A stretch of 64,000 bases of DNA, from positions 517,948,224-518,012,223 of the forward strand of contig NC_092872.1 in the NCBI RefSeq assembly GCF_028372415.1, read 5' to 3'. Numbering within the stretch: position 1 is the stretch's first letter; each line of letters begins with the position of its first letter. The translations under genes and the position numbers were made by a program. This stretch comes from Notamacropus eugenii (Eukaryota; Chordata; Mammalia; Diprotodontia; Macropodidae). Positions 1-15,500 of this stretch are shown here, in pieces. The notes below the pieces were generated by a model that saw only the letters and a program-made list of their open reading frames with translations, was not told the origin of the DNA and searched no databases.

Positions 1-1194
1 ACTGACCTCAGAGAAAGAAGGAAATAAGATGAGCTTCACTATAAAATAACTTGCTATTATTTACTTAATTACTTAATGAAGTCATGATCTCATCCATATG
101 GAAATGGCCACCATCACAACCCTTCTGTACTTTATCTTATTCAATTCTCTTAAATCTTCCAAAGAGAAACTAACTCTAGCTTTTAAAATATTTTGTGCTT
201 ATCGAACATCTGAGCTCCGCAGTTGCTTCCTTCCATTCTCCCCTTGTGATCAGTGTACTGCCTTCCCTAGTCACCCATCTGATAAGTAGCTGTTTAGAGC
301 TGACATGCATCTTTCTCTTAAGGTCGCCCGCAGTTGCCTCACTTCAGCCATCATAGTATTCCTTAGTTTTCAGCCAGTGAGAGTCATTGAAAGTAGTCTT
401 GTTTCCCAAACATGATCCGGTCCATTTTCAGCCAGTTCTAGACCGTGCTTGTTGGCTGTGAGATATGTACTGATGGTGTGTTAAATGGTATCTTATAATA
501 ATCAGAGACATGTTAAACTGGTCCATAGTAAACAGAAAATAGTTATGTTTCAGATTAAATACTATGAAGAACTTATTATACGATGCCACTTACTTAAACA
601 AGGAGAGAGGACTGTGAAAGCAAAGTTTCAGTAAGCTTCACATAACAATATACTAATAGTCACTTCCATGGCACAAGAATAATAATCCTTAAAATTCAGG
701 CTCAGTCAAAAGGCTACAGCCAAGGACCCAGAAGGCCACAGGTTCCCCACCCTTGGAAATAGTTAACAAACTTCTATCTCCTATTTTATTTGAAATTCAA
801 ATCTATTTCTAAAGTGAAGATTTGGCCTTGCTAATACAAACAAACCAATGACTGGACTAAAGGCTTTGGAAACAGGAAGAAACAGAGAAAAAAAAGCCAA
901 ACTAAATTATTTAAGTGCAAATACACAAAATTTTCAAGTAGTTAAAAAAATTAGTAAGCCCAAGAAAGAGAAAAGGGTGGTAGGCATTCGTGATATGACT
1001 CCTGTCTGATCTAGCATCTCCTGATTTATCTTTCCCTAGAAGAAATGAAATATATGAAACTGATGTTGACAGTAAAGATAGACCTTAAAGTATAAATTAC
1101 TTTTTAAAAACATTTTAAAGTGTCTAGGTTATTTATCTTAGTTTTTTTTATTTTTGTTTTTTTTACAAATGTATACATGAAAAGTTTTTTGGAA

Positions 1195-1320
1195 TTACTC
1201 TATGAGAGGGAACCTGACAGAGTGGGGAGGAGTTGGCCTCAGAGTCAGAAAGATTTACCTTCAAGTTCCTCCCTAATACTGTGTAACCCTGGGCAACTAC
1301 TGAATAATTTGTATTGGTAG
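1195..1320 (+). mobile_element. tRNA-derived SINE, partial
   Basis: The diagnostic GGCCTCAGAGTCAGAAAGA and TGTGTAACCCTGGGCAA blocks of marsupial tRNA-SINEs are readable; the 3' half is missing. Confidence 0.55.
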
Positions 1321-1569
1321 AGGAAATCCTCTGTGCTCTCCCTACTCTCCCTTCCCACTGAAAAAAACACCCAAACACTTCCACTTCTCCCTCTTCAACT
1401 GCTATGGTGATTTTAATGCCCTAATAAAACAAATCATATTTTTCTTTCCATAATAAGGCAGCAGATGTTCTACATCTTTAGACAAATCATTTCAATACAA
1501 CGTTAAAAAATTATATAGCTTGACAAAGACTTAAAATCATAAAAATGAATCCTATGTGCCTGCTGAGTA

Positions 1570-1760
1570 TGTCAGCTGTCAGAGACCTGAGATTTCATCT
1601 GATCCAGTGCCTCCTTTTACAGAAAAGGAAACTTAAAACTCCAAAACATATTAAAGTAACCCCGATGACAATGCTTGTCAGTAGTAGAATCAAGACTAGA
1701 GCCCCAAACTCTTCACTTCCAATCCCATGCTTTTTACACCAAGCTGCCGAGTCCTATGTG
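1570..1760 (+). mobile_element. MIR/Ther-type SINE remnant
   Basis: Has the order seen in MIR-like copies: ATCTGATCCAGTGCCTCCTT, a TTTTACAGAAAAGGAAACT core, then the GTAGAATCAAGACTAGAGCC tail block. Confidence 0.5.
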
Positions 1761-2924
1761 GTTTTTATGTTACAGTGTCTAAACAACACATCACAAAAAA
1801 AATCTTACTTGGAGTCTGCTTTCCTTTCCACAGTGCTGTAACAAAGCAGATCTCATACAGCTTCTGCCAGACATTTTAGAATGATGAGAACAGTGCTCAG
1901 GTGTCTACTTGTTTAATGAAAGTGACAAAGCCAGAAGCAGTCTTACTAGACCTGCTGCAAACACACTTAGGCTGCTTTAAATGATTCATCCAAAACTATA
2001 AAAAACAATTAGCATTAAGAGCAGTAGTAAGCATTTACAAGGCAGGCGTGTGAGGTTTTATGAAAGTGAAAGCATATTCTTGAATAATTATCACTAAAAA
2101 TTCAGTATTAGGGTTAGCTTTAATGGATAAGATCCTGAATATATATAGTTTCTGCATAAAGTAGATTCCAAACATAATTCAGTTAAAAGGAGCAGAGGGC
2201 AAGTGCTGAAACTCTTTAAGCTTTGTTACGTTAATGGAAGCCACAGGACACTTTAATAGTCAAGCTAAGAGATTATTCAACTTTTGCTCACATTAAACAC
2301 TGCTGTCAATATTATCTCTTATTAAGAAGAAGCTGAACTCATTTCCTTTTTGGGCATGCCCATAAAAGTCCTGAGCCAAACCTTGGGATAGAAAGGAGAG
2401 GGAGAGATTATCTTCTAATATATCAACTCCAGAAAAGTCTATTGGGGTAAATACTAAGTCCTTAAAAATCAAGTTATGTGTCACTGATGGAAAACACAAG
2501 GCAGAAAAAGACCACAATCCCAAACTGACTTCAATTCCTAAAAATGAATATAAAGGGAAAAAAACCCCACCTAGTACCTACATACATGGCAATGAAGGAG
2601 CCAAAATCATTTAACAAGACAAGGAGAAATTCTCAGAGGATCCTTGTGAAGTTGAGATAGTAAAGTATTAACCCCAATTTGCAAGCAGAGAAACTGAGGA
2701 AAAGAACAATCATCCAGCCAAAAGTAACATATCCTCTTCTTCAGTGTTATTGTGGCAAAGGTACAAGAACTGCTTGAAACAGCTCCATGGTTTTTCACAA
2801 AATTTAGACATTTAATTCACCTTTAGACATGGAGAGATGAATGTCTCAAGGTGAGTTTTCCCCCCAAGGGACCACTGTTCTAAAAATCCCAAAGACCATT
2901 AGTAAACTATTCTTCAGCTATTCT

Positions 2925-3425
2925 GTAACACAGTTTAGAGTTTTCTTTATTGCTGACTAAACAATTAAAACCACTCACAAGCAATTCTGTATTTATCCAC
3001 ATTTTAAATAAAAGAAAGACACAGAAAGAAAACACAAAATGACAAAAGCATCAAAAAGAAAAAGGCATTTAGTGACAGAATATGAGTCTCTACAGCAGTG
3101 CTCTCCAAAAAGTTAAAAGGTCATCCAAACACAGCAAATGTGGATCTCAAAATCAATCCCAAATAATGAGCTGCTACTAATATTCCCTTTAAAAGCTTCA
3201 AACTGGGAATGGAAAAAGGCACCCACCTCCATTACCTATGATCACATAAACCACCTAATTTGCTCAAGTTCTGCTTTAAGTAACATTTAATATCTTTTAC
3301 AAGCTGGATTCTGTGATAATTTCCAAAAGGAGATGCTTGCACTGGTTTATCGAAGCTTTGCTTACAAGTCAATATCCTTTTATAGGAAACCCTTATTGAA
3401 TTGTTGCCCATCAAGTAAATGAAGT
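2925..3425 (-). other. CSE1L: CSE1L 3' UTR and poly(A) site
   Basis: The first canonical AATAAA on the minus strand after the stop is at 2951-2946, giving a 3' UTR of about 500 nt with cleavage expected near 2925-2935. No repeat was recognised inside it. The cleavage point is inferred. Confidence 0.7.
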
Positions 3426-3515
3426 TCAGAGCAGTGTTACACTTGCTGCTTGGAGATATCCCTGGAGATACTGTAATGCTTCTGCGTTCAGACTAGTGCT
3501 CACCATTGAAGGAAC
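3426..3515 (-). CDS. CSE1L: CSE1L exon 25, coding part (residues 943-971 and stop)
   Basis: Acceptor TTTGAAG|GTTCC. It encodes VPSMVSTSLNAEALQYLQGY and the C-terminus LQAASVTLL, then TGA at 3428-3426. The same exon continues as 3' UTR. Confidence 0.97.
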   Translation of the reverse strand, partial: VPSMVSTSLNAEALQYLQGYLQAASVTLL

Positions 3516-6500
3516 CTTCAAAAACAAGAAAAGCAGAAGAATTTCATTGTAAACTACTGGACTCTAATCTACTTCAAATATTATTTTATATTAATGTTAT
3601 TAATGAATAACACCAAGAAAGCTTGTTGTAAAGTCATTCTTTTGGCTAACAAAAGAAATGTAAAATGTAAAATAGCTGATTAGCTATTAACTGAATGACA
3701 CAAGCATCTCCTCCCCAGAACATTATATCTCATCTCATCTGATGATAAGGTTCTGCTTACCACCAACCATACAGTTTTCCAATAGGACTAGCTGTCCCTG
3801 ATACTATCATCATTTTGCATATTGTTGCCTTCTGTGGGATATGCATATATTAGGGTCTTGAGGTAATCCAAGTAATAGCCAGATATCTGATAACACAAAC
3901 TATGCTTTACAAATAAACATCCACAAAAATGCATCCTGGAGAATAGCAACATGCCATGTCATGGAATTAATTCAGTAATGAATAAATGAGGTTACTGCAA
4001 CCAGAAGTAAGTGAGAGAGAGAGAGAGAGGTGTGTGTGTGAGAGAGAGGGGGTGGTGGGGGTGTATATGCGTACACACTGAGATATTCACCCTGAGAACT
4101 CTAGTAGGATGCCTTAATCACTTGCCAATACTTATTTCTCCTTAGCATATAAGAGTTCCATCAGGGTAAAACGCCCTCCTCCTGGTCCCCCCAAAAGGTC
4201 AGTTTAAGGAAACTGCAACTGAAGAGCACTAAAATGGAAAACTGAAAGTGTTTTTCCCTGGTCCAGATATCTGAAGGTGAATATGTGACAGCTGACTATA
4301 TTTCAGAAAGAATATTTAGAGTTTTCCTATTTCCAGATTACACACAGAGACACACACACACAGACACAGACACACACAGACCTTAGCACTCTTTCCCAAA
4401 ATATCTCCTTTATAAAATTACTCAAAATAACATCCTCAATCAGATGTATGGGGAAAAAAAGGGCTCAGTTCTCTATTAATCTACAAAAATAAATTTAGTG
4501 AATTGTAGTATGAATACGCAACCAAGATTACTCGGCATTAAGAAAATAAATTTTTAATTGGGTTCTATTGCAGTGATCAATAAAACAGGAAACCAAATGA
4601 ATTTCTCTATCAGGCACCAAAAAGCCTGTTTCACCTATATTTTTCCTCTGTTCACAAAAAAAGTGATACCTACCCTTCCTGGGCATGCAGTAGACAATTT
4701 ATGAAGAGACTGTGCCAGGTGGATTTTGGGATTATTCACCAATTGACCTACAGGATCATGTTCTTTTTTGCCAGCAAAGGCAAGTTGCGAGAAAGCAGTC
4801 TGGTATCCCGGTGTATCTTCAATATCAATAAAATGTTCTTCATCAGGGATTGTGTCATCTTCAGGTAATTCAAAAAGGCCAATCAGAGATTGCAATAAAG
4901 GTGTCCTAGAAGAGAAAGTGGAAGAAAGTAAAGAAAGAATCACCAAATGAAAAGCAGACTTAATCAAACAATAAATTGGAAAATACAAATTAACATTTGA
5001 GTATTAGCTATTCCTCTGAGAATTAGAATAAAACAAACTGAGACCTGGAAAGGACATAAAACACACTCTCAGGGAAGATTCATGTAAGATGGGATTACAT
5101 TTTACTGGAATGTATTGTTGTATACAGGCAGCTGGGTGGTACAGTGTATAGAGTAATGGGCCTGGAATCAGGAAGATTCATTTTCCCCAGTTCAAACCTG
5201 GCCTCATATATTTACTAGCTGTGTGACCTTCAGTGAGTCACTTAACCTTGTTTTGCTTCAGTGTCCTCATTTGTAAAATGAACTAGAGAAGGAAATGGCA
5301 AACTGCTTCAGTATCTTTACCAAGAAAACCCCAAATGTGGTCAGTTAGATACTACTGAATACAATTGAACATGACTATGTTATCTTCTCAATGTCTCATT
5401 AGAAGGCAATTAAGAAATGATTATTGAATTTTAATCACTTAACTTGACACCATCATTTTACAGATAAGGAAACTAAGGCCCTGAGAAAAATTACTTTCCC
5501 AAGATCACAGAGCAAATATTAGTGGCAGACTAGGAATAGAGAAACAAGATTTCCTGAATTATAATTTGGGGTTCTTTCCAAAATTTTCAGCTAAGCAATT
5601 TTATGATCCTAAAGATGTGTAGAAGTAGTAATGAAAATACATTTAGAGCTCTGTACTTACCAAAGCTTTGTGTACTCAGTATCCATCATTGGAGGACATT
5701 CAGTTAGTAATTTAGTTATGCCAACAGCACAGATTTTCTTTTCTACTTGTCCAGAAACTTTCTGTATTTCAGGAATAATAATTTTCTCCAAGACCATTCC
5801 AAACATTCTGTTAAAATGAAGATTCACTCTGCATCAGTATCAAAGTAGAACAGAATGAAGAAATAATAAAGCAAAAAGCTTGGACATCATTTTTGTGCAA
5901 ATGTTGAAAGTAAAAGAAACAAGTTCAAAGATTACTCTTTCTACCACCAAGGAGAAGAGGTTTTTACCTCCTGGAATTTGAGCCATGAGTAAAAGACCAA
6001 AAGGTCATCTTTAGCAGTCAATACCAATATTTGAAAATGGATAATGATCAGTATAATTCAGGTCTTTTGACAACGTAACTTTCTAAACTAAATATTAAGT
6101 ATTAATATAATTTTTATCATAGCCCAACTCACTCTATGATTTAAATTGCATCATTGGCTATGTAGGAGAATTTAATTGGAGATAAACATGAAGTTCTAAC
6201 ACCTTAATCAAATGAGATGAAGAAATAACTTGGGGCACCAGGGGAATTTCTCAATGGAACTATCTACCTTATAGCACATCTCCAAAAACATTGTGGAAAC
6301 CAAAGGAAAATCAAATCAGCCAAGGTGTCAAACTGAGGAGCAAGTCCCAGGATACAAATGTCCTACAAAATATATCTGCTACTGAATGAAACAGACTATT
6401 TTCTATTGTGTTATACTGTTTGGTTTTTCACATAGTTTCTCCTATCTGTTTTAATTCTTCTATGCAACATGAATAATGTGAACATGTGTTTAGTAAGAAT

Positions 6501-9500
6501 GTGTGTGTAGAATCCATATAAAATTGCATGCCATCTCAGGGAGGGAGAGAAAATTTAAAACTTATGGAAATGATTATAGGAAACTGAAAACAAATTAAAA
6601 ATGCATATACACATATATGTATATATGTACACCTGCTAGTTTAAGAGAAACTGCAAAGGCTAGTCTCCTATTCTCCTGCTAACTCTTGCACAGACGTGAT
6701 AACAATCTAAGAAGTGAAGCTATATGAAAAGTCAGGTAAAGGAGGAAAAGGCAGAAGGACAAAGATGGTAAGAATGATGGCTCCAGCTAAGAGATACAAG
6801 AAGCAAGATATAAGAAGAATCCAAAAGGAAGGTGGAATGGAGTGGTGGAGAGGATGGATGTCTAAGTGCAAAACTTACCATGAAGAACATTAAAGCTTAA
6901 CATGAATACTGGGGGGTGGGGGTGGAGGGGTAGAGAGTTGTTATCCTTCTTGCCCCCACATCCACCTATATGACCAAGTGGCTTTAATAAGAATGGTATT
7001 TATCATAAGGAAAACTGGTGCAAGGAGGAGATGATTCATGTAGACACGAGAGAAATGGAAAATATAAGAAGTCTTGTTGTCAGGTAGTCAGTCAACAAAC
7101 ATTTACTAAATGCCTACTATGTTCCAGGAATTGTGTCAAGTGCTAGAGATTGCAAAACTGGGGAACTGGGAGAGATTTCTTGCAGAAGGTGGAGTCTGAG
7201 CTGAATCTTGAAGGAATCTAGTGAAAATAAGACGCAAGAGTGAGGGAGCAAAGCACTCCAGGGATAGGGGACAGCCAAGAGATATACTGTAAGGATAAGG
7301 AACAGCACATATAACCAGATCATATAGAATGAGTGGAAGAGAGTACAATGCAAGACTGAAAAGGGCACAAAGAACCAGATTATAAAGGCCTTCACAGTTA
7401 ATCCTGGATAAGAGGGAGCCACTGGAGTTTACTTCTAAACTGGGAGTGGGGAGGGCCAAGGAAGAAACCTAGTCAGATACACACTTTAGAAAAAGTACTT
7501 TCTTAGCTGAGCTGAAGATGAATTGGAGTGGAAAGAAACTTGGCAAGGAGGACAATCAGAAGGCTACTGCAATTTTCTACGTGAAGGGGTAATGTGGATT
7601 TGATGTATAGTAGTGGCTGTGTGAGGTGAGAGAAGGGGATGCATATGAGAAGGCAGATTGAAAATGTGGATGAATGAGTGAGGACTATAGCTCTAAGGGG
7701 GGAAGACTTTAAGGGAAAAGATATTGAGTTCTGTTTTGAACATGATGAATTTGAGACACCTACGAGACACCCAGTTCAAGAGGCAGCTGGTGAGGCACGC
7801 TTGGTTTATCAGAGAGACTAGGATGTTTTTAACTTCCATTGTATTGTCACTGCTTAGTACAATCCCCAGAACATTGTAAGTACTTAATGAATGTTTGTTG
7901 ATTCACTAACTAATGGCAGAGATTACAGCTGAAGCGATGGGATCTGATGATATGACCAAAAGATTTAGTACAGAGCAGAAAGAGAAGTATTCTTAAAGGA
8001 TACTCATAGCTAGTGAGTGTGACATGAAAAATATGTAACGGAGACCAAGAATTGGTGATCAAAGTCAGGAGAACAAGTAGAGAGGAGTGTCACGAAAAAC
8101 TAGACAGGAGAAAGTGACCGAGTCAAATGTTACACAGTTCAAATAGGATGATAACCAAATAATTAAAGACATTTAGCAATGCACATTCTCATGATTAATC
8201 ATAGTCATCTGGGGCAATAACCCTTAGGAATGGATAGGGTGTGGACCTGTGATTTAACTGACATAAGAAACTAATGCTTACATGGGACCTTTCAAAAGTC
8301 TTAATTTATGTTATTCTTTGATACTGACCTTCAATGGGAGGTGGTAGAAGGTGGTCACAACTAGAACACAGATTTGAGGGCTAACAAATCACATATTATT
8401 CCTTTCTGAGATATTAAAAAAAAATGATAAAGAGCAAAAACCTAAAGGATAGAGCGGTTAGAAACTTTTGAATATAAAATTTTAAGTCCACTGAAGGTCA
8501 AATAAACACATGACAATTATACTTACTTTGGCTGTATGCTGTCAAAGATCTCTTGAAGTGCTAATGCCCCATATTTTATGCAGTATAAATTAATAAAGAC
8601 TAAGAAACCTGTTGAGAAAAAAATGCTCAATGGTAATGATTTTACATTTGCTCGAAGGGAGAAGGTAACATAGAATACACAAATCTAGGAATACACCAAA
8701 GTCATCTGAAGCTTCAAGGACACCTTGGCTAAAGTACAGCAGCACTAACTGTTCACCTAATAATGGAATTTCATGCCGATGTCTGGTAGTCATCCCAAAT
8801 TCAAAACCTATTATGCATAGGTCATTCTCAATTTCCACATTTTTTTTTATGTTCTAGCATTTATTTTTGAATACAGAATTTGTCTTCCTTTTTAAATAAT
8901 CCAGGTGAAATCCCTATTTCCTTACCAGAAATCTACTGATACCTTGAACTATTAATTGAATTTACTTTCAAGTTTTAAATTAAATATCCACACAGCATTT
9001 CCAATCCATAAAGTGTTGGTGTGGGGAAATTAAGCATGTTACAAGTAGATTTTGCATAGTGACAAGATTGTGTGATTTGCTACAAAAGAATGACTTACAA
9101 ATGGTGCTTTTTCCATCAAAATTAATGGAATTATAAGTATATTCTGCGATTGTTTATGATGCACTCCTATATAAGTCAGATTTTTAAAACTGTTCACTTT
9201 AACCCAGCATTAAAACATCAAACTGAACAACAATGAAAAGGAAATAAATTTAAGGCTGCGCTCCTATGCTCTTTGCATTAAGGTTACTCAAAGCACATGC
9301 CAGGAACCTCAATTATTCATACGCACAGAGACACTGACAAATGCACATTTTGAAGAGAGCTCCTCACAGACATCATCTCACTGATCAGTGAACTTCTTTC
9401 ACTGATTACTGCCTCCCTTTTAAAAACATTCTATTGAAGAAGTGTTATCTTTTCACACTGAGGGTTTTTCATAATGTTTTAGGAAAATAGGTGAAAATAT

Positions 9501-12500
9501 TAGCCAATAACTATACAATATTACAGCTCGGAGGGACCTTGGAGTTTCATCATGTTCAACACCTCCACTTTACAGATCTGGAAATTGAGGCTCAGAGAGG
9601 TTAAGTGACTTGCCTTAAGTCACACAGCTAGTTTGTGGCAAAGGCAGGGCTAGAATCCAGGATCTCCTGACAAATCTTAGGCAAGTAAAAAATAATGTAT
9701 GTATATGACACTTTCCGACTTTAAACAGACATATGTTCTGGGGGCAGAAAACTTTCTATAAATAGCCTGAGAACACAGATGATTGGAAAATTGAATGGGA
9801 ACTTTGTGCTACATATATATGGATTACTAGCTTCAATTTTTTGAAACATAAATCTCTTTTTTAAAAAAAAATCAAGAAAGAGTAGTAAATCCATTATTAT
9901 TTGTTCATTTCTTGGGAAAAGTGAAATTTTAAGTATCTGAATGATACACTTCTTATTACAGGTCAAGAAAAGTAAAATAGCCAGTAAAATATATTTTAAA
10001 ATGCACACACACATTCAGCTTTAACAGAACTAAAATACAATCCAAATGGGGGAAAAAAACTATTTGATCCCAAAGTATCAATATGGAATGATTTCATATA
10101 TATATACGGAATTTATGTAAGGTGAAGATTTAAATCCTATCAATTTCCATATCTGACCGAGGGAATTCACAGGGTCATAGGGTCCACCTACTCAAATTCC
10201 TTAATTTTACATATCAAGAAACTAACCAACAAAAGGTTAGTTAAATGACTTTCCCTTGATCATGGAAGTCTCATATCTACATCCTACAGTCCCCATTCTT
10301 CTGGAAGTAATCATCCTTTGTCTTTTTATCAGAATTTCTTGGGAGTGAGGGATCCAGAGAGGGTGTCTTCTACTGTGAAATCACAGCCTTAAAATGATTA
10401 TGTATGTCAGGCATCAGTGTTTCCAACCACCATCCTATGATTTTCAAAGAAGTTTGAAACTAGGTAAAAACCTTATATTTAACTAATACAACTCCCTCAT
10501 TTTCTAAAATGAGGAAATTAAAGCCTGAATAGCTAAATCCCCTAGGTCACAGGAAGTAGGGCCAGGCTCTAAATCTAGGGCCTCTGCCATACCATATGAC
10601 TGCCTAGAGTCACCATCATGGTCACATGCATTCAAGCACCCAGAGTTCACACTATTTTCCCATGGAAACAAATGTTACAAATAGTGGTAGGATACTGTTG
10701 AAATAATATTACTACTTCAGTTCTGATACATTATAAAAATGCTCTATGGCTGGAGTAGTAATCTAACCACTGGGTTTAATACTGTTTCTATGGGAAAATC
10801 TACTCTGAGTTCTACGTAACTACTGAAGAAAAAAAAACAAACACAATCACCAGCCCACAAAGTACCACAGATTCAGAACAATACACTTTTGAAACATGGC
10901 CAATATGCAAATTTGTTTTGCTTTATTATACTTATTGGTTTTAAGGGGAAGGTTGAGTAGTGATTTTGATGAGAAAAAAAGAAAATTAAGAAAAGATATC
11001 AATGAAATATCAAAAATACAGAGAAGAAAGATGTTCAGGAGGAGACAAGTGGCAGTGCTGATATTAGTGTTGAATACACATTTTAAAAAGCAAAATGTAT
11101 GTAACAGGGACAGTTTCAAATTCTATCTTTTTTCCTTCTTTGTATAATGAAATGTCCATGTTTGTTATTATTAATTTTACAAGAAAAAAAATTTAATCTT
11201 AATGAAAAACAACACCAAAGCGTTTTTTTTTAAAACTACAATCTGTTCCTGAATTGGGATTCTCTTGCCAATGTAAATAATGGAAACTAAAATATTTTTT
11301 AAAATATCTGTTATAAGTTATCGTTTCCCTAATTAATTTGTCCCTGGAACATTCTTGGCCAGAGTTCCAATAGCCTCCTATTTATACAGCCCTCTAAAGT
11401 TTACAATACTTTCCTCTAAATGCTAACAGCTGGGTGATACAAAAACTTTTTTAAGTCTGAAGGAAATTGAGATTTGGACAGGTTGAGGGATTTGCTCACT
11501 ATTACAGAAAAGGTAGGGCTGCAAGCTGAAATCTGAAAGGAGGCCTTCTGATTCCAAGACCAATGCTATATCCCTCATATGACATCAATGAATTCATTGA
11601 TTAAATGAATTTAAATTCAACGAATTCAAAGGGAGATAGGAGAAATTTTAGGGAAAGTGAAGAGAAACAAATATTTTTATATAATTAAATATGAATTTTA
11701 TAAAAGTTTGTGATTTTGTAAATAATTCTCTTTTCCTGTTCAGTGTTGATGAAATTTTCATGTTTGATGCGTGTCAAGTACAGAAAAACAAAAACAAAAA
11801 TTTTAATGAGAAAATTTTGCATTTTATAGAAGAGTAATGAGTAGCTAGAATAACCATTTTCTCATAGAGTCCTATTTATAGGATCACAAGCTATCCAACA
11901 GGAAGGGGTTTTTAATGATTATCTAAGGATTTATATCACATGAAGCATAGAGTTCATGTGTATGTGTTTAATAAATATGATTATTTATGATCAAGATTTC
12001 CAGTAATATTTCTACTTTTTTTTTTTAACAAAAAATCCTGTACATCACCAAAATATCTAGTGTTCACTTACTCTTGATAAACTTGGTGGTTTTGGAATTC
12101 TGAAGTCTTTGGAACAGTAGAATGAAGATTTGCTTTCTGTACTGGTCAACTGACTCCCTAGGGAATAGAATGAAAGTATTACATTACTGAAATAGCTTTA
12201 TTATCTTACTTAACATTGAGTGAAGAAGTGATGAAATACAAACAGAACTGAACTCATACTCACGGAGGCATGTGCTCAATAATACTGTTGAGAAGAAAGA
12301 AACCTTGGTGATCATTTGCTTTAGAAGCAATAAGCTTCTGGAAAACACCTAGTAATCCAGGCTGGAAGAAAAAATAGTCATAATTAAAAAGAAAAAAGAA
12401 ACACTTCTTTGTTCTGCATATAACAGTTAAACACGTCACCAATGTTAAAAAGATGATCAAAGATTAAAAGCAGCAACTTTAATACTAAGTTCTCTTTCAA

Positions 12501-15500
12501 ATGCAATGAAAATACTGTACTGAACATGAATTAACTATGCTTCTGGGGTCATTTTAAAAAAATGGTAATCTTGAATGACATCACCTTTATAACTAGAATC
12601 TACCACACCTCTCATCACAAGGCCAGAAACCCATCCAAGACCAGATCTGCACCAATAGCTAGAATACAGGCTCAACCCATGAAGTTTTCAACCTTCCAAT
12701 AAGCAATTCTTTGTCACATGGCCTTCAATCTGTTTATCAGAAGGTCCATCTTTGCCATTTGTCACGCTGTACAATGGCATATCCCACTGAAAAAGTCCTA
12801 AATTCAAACACTTTCCTGCTGCTTACTAATTTTTTTAGTAACTCTTCATAATTACTTAATGTCTTACAATTAACAAAACATTTACAAAATTTACAATGAC
12901 CCTGAAAATAGTACAAGTACTTTTTTATCCCCATTTCACCAATGTGGAAATAGTCAGAGGGGTTAAGTGCCTCTAACCTAGGTTTTCTAGCTCCATATAT
13001 GGAGCTACATATCACTATATGGTACCACTTGCATACCTAAAGAGCATGGATAAGGAAGAAAAATGACTGTGAAACTCTAAGTCCTTTAAGCCAATAGGAT
13101 TTTTTAATTTTATTTTTATTTTTTTATTTCATAAAAATAAAGTTTTTCTGGTAAGGTCAAAAGTATTCTTTTTATGATTTTTCTCATGGGATTACAGATT
13201 TAGAGCATAAAGGGTCCTTAGAGGTCCTCTATGTATGATAAACCTGAAGCTCAAAGCCATTAAGTCATTCTTACAAGGTCAGTCAGTAAGTACTTAGCAA
13301 ATCCAGGATTCAAAAAGTAGAGATCTTGTAGTACTAACTTTTCAGGTGTCAGGACTGTGCAATATTTTAATAATCTATATAAAAATAACTACTATCTATA
13401 ACGTTTAAAATATTACAAAGCACTTTCGTCACAACATCCCTGAAGCAGATAATGCAAGTATTAATGAACTAATTTTAAAGAGGAAGAAACAAGGACCTAT
13501 ATTGATATTATCTACTAACTGATTCAATGTAACTCATCTTAAGAAAAAATAAAAACATACTTTAATTATCTTCATAAAGCTAGCTTTGAAAATTATAATT
13601 AGGAATCAAAATTAATCCAACTTACAATTTTATCTGCTGCAGCACTTGCTATTGTATTTGAACCTTTCTCCAAAAATGCCTGGAGGAGCCTCACCAGAGG
13701 AGGAATGTTTCCTGCTCTTTCCCACAGCACTGGCTGGAGAAGGTGAGGAAACAAGGACATGTAGGAAGATGGAATGCCATTTTTGTGTGTTTCCAGAAGC
13801 AAAGACATCACTTGAAACACATAGGGAATAAACTCTATTTGATGGAAGAAAAAACATTCACTTTAGAATCAATGCAACTAATAACCACATCATATAAATG
13901 CTCACCCCTTAAAATTGTTACAATCTGCAATCATCATTCTTACTCCGTAGTTCAGCAACAGACAACCTGCCACTATCTTACCTTGTACATCATTCTGCAG
14001 AATTTCTGTAAATACCATAAACAAAGCCTCCTCAAAGTTTACAACAGCAGCAGGGTTGGCCTTGCAAGTTATCCTTATAGATAAACATATTGCCTCAAAC
14101 ATGTAATGATTAAAGTGAGGTTTACTTGGGTTCTAAAACAGAAAACAAAACCAATGTAAATTACTTTATGGTTAGTACTTCGGTAGCTACTTTAAACTGC
14201 TGATGAAGTGCCTTTATTTCACTTTATAATAATGGCTCAAATTATATGATGTTTTATAGTGTACAAAGCCCTTTTTTGGACAACAGCAATTAATAAATAT
14301 TTGTACAGACAAGAAAACTGAGGTTTGAAGGGATGCAATATTGCACAGCAGGACCAAAATTTAGAATCAGGTTAAGAACTGGATGTGCCAAAGGACTCTA
14401 TTTGAAAAATAATTCCACTGACAACTGATAACTGAGTATTCAACTTTCACATAAAAAACTCTAGTAAAGGAGAATTCACCACTTCCCAAAGTAAATCTAA
14501 TTGTTAGGGAGTTATTCTTTACATGAAATGAATTCTACTTCCCCACAATGTTTCTAGTTCTTCCTTCTGGAGCCAAGAAAAATAAGTATAATCCCTCTCC
14601 CACACAGCAACCTTCAAAAGTTGTATTATGTTCCCACTATCTTCAAACAATACCCACGCAGCATGGCCACCTGACTCCACACTCCCCTAGCACATCTTAT
14701 CTGGATATAGTCCAGCTTGTCAAGGTCGTCTTTAAGATGTGACTCCCAGAACTGAACTCTAGATGTGATGGTTTAAGAAAGGAAGAGGGTGTCAGAACTA
14801 CACAATATAGGCACGGCTCTTTCTACTCTGTCATACTTCCCTATCTGAATTAATTATTTCATAAGAGACCCTAAAAAGCAGCTATTCAAATTTAAGTTTT
14901 ACATAAGTAAACTTAAAATTCATTTAAGCTAGGAATTCTTATGCATTTTTTATTCTATTGCAAAAACAAAATAACTGCAAAAGCAAACTAAGGTAGAAAC
15001 AAAGGCCTTTCCTTCACCCTTAAAAAAGGATTCAAAATATTATCCTAGCCTGGAGTCTTTAGATTAATCTGAAAGAGAAACCCTTATCAGTCTTGCTTTA
15101 GATATCAAGTCAGAAATCATAAGTAGCTACCCCCTCTGTAAATCAGTCACAAGGATTTTTCACTCAATTATTAGAGCCAGGAACCCTTGAATGATCTACT
15201 CAACAGGATTAGAGTATAAACTAAAAGGAGAAAAGGAAGTCTCAATTATTTCAATCACCAGTTGGGAAAACTCTTGAGAAGAGTGGTCAAAGTCAAACAC
15301 GGTGATTTTAGGAAACTGATTTTCCAAGGGTGTGCCTTGTCTGTTAGATGTTAACCCTAAAGTATGTAATAATATTTTTTTAAACTACGAGATTTTCCCC
15401 ATTCAAAGTTTCTATATTACTTTTTAAATGTCTTGTGTTGAGAGATGCATAAGGACATAAGAGATGATTGTGGACTTTTTTTTTCTTCAAGAAAATTTTT

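Larger units (their letters stand above)
1..2924. other. Intergenic DNA downstream of CSE1L
   Basis: No gene seen. It holds a hAT-like transposon remnant (about 695-760), a tRNA-SINE 5' part (about 1195-1320) and MIR-like SINE remnants (about 1570-1760 and 2640-2770). Short open frames here show no family resemblance. Confidence 0.6.

Noticed and set aside
4635..4988. 117-codon minus-strand frame as a separate small gene
   Set aside because: It is CSE1L exon 24 plus flanking intron read through both splice sites.
5127..5200. tRNA gene
   Set aside because: The A/B-box-like segments belong to a SINE head; no cloverleaf with an intact anticodon stem can be drawn and a SINE body follows directly.
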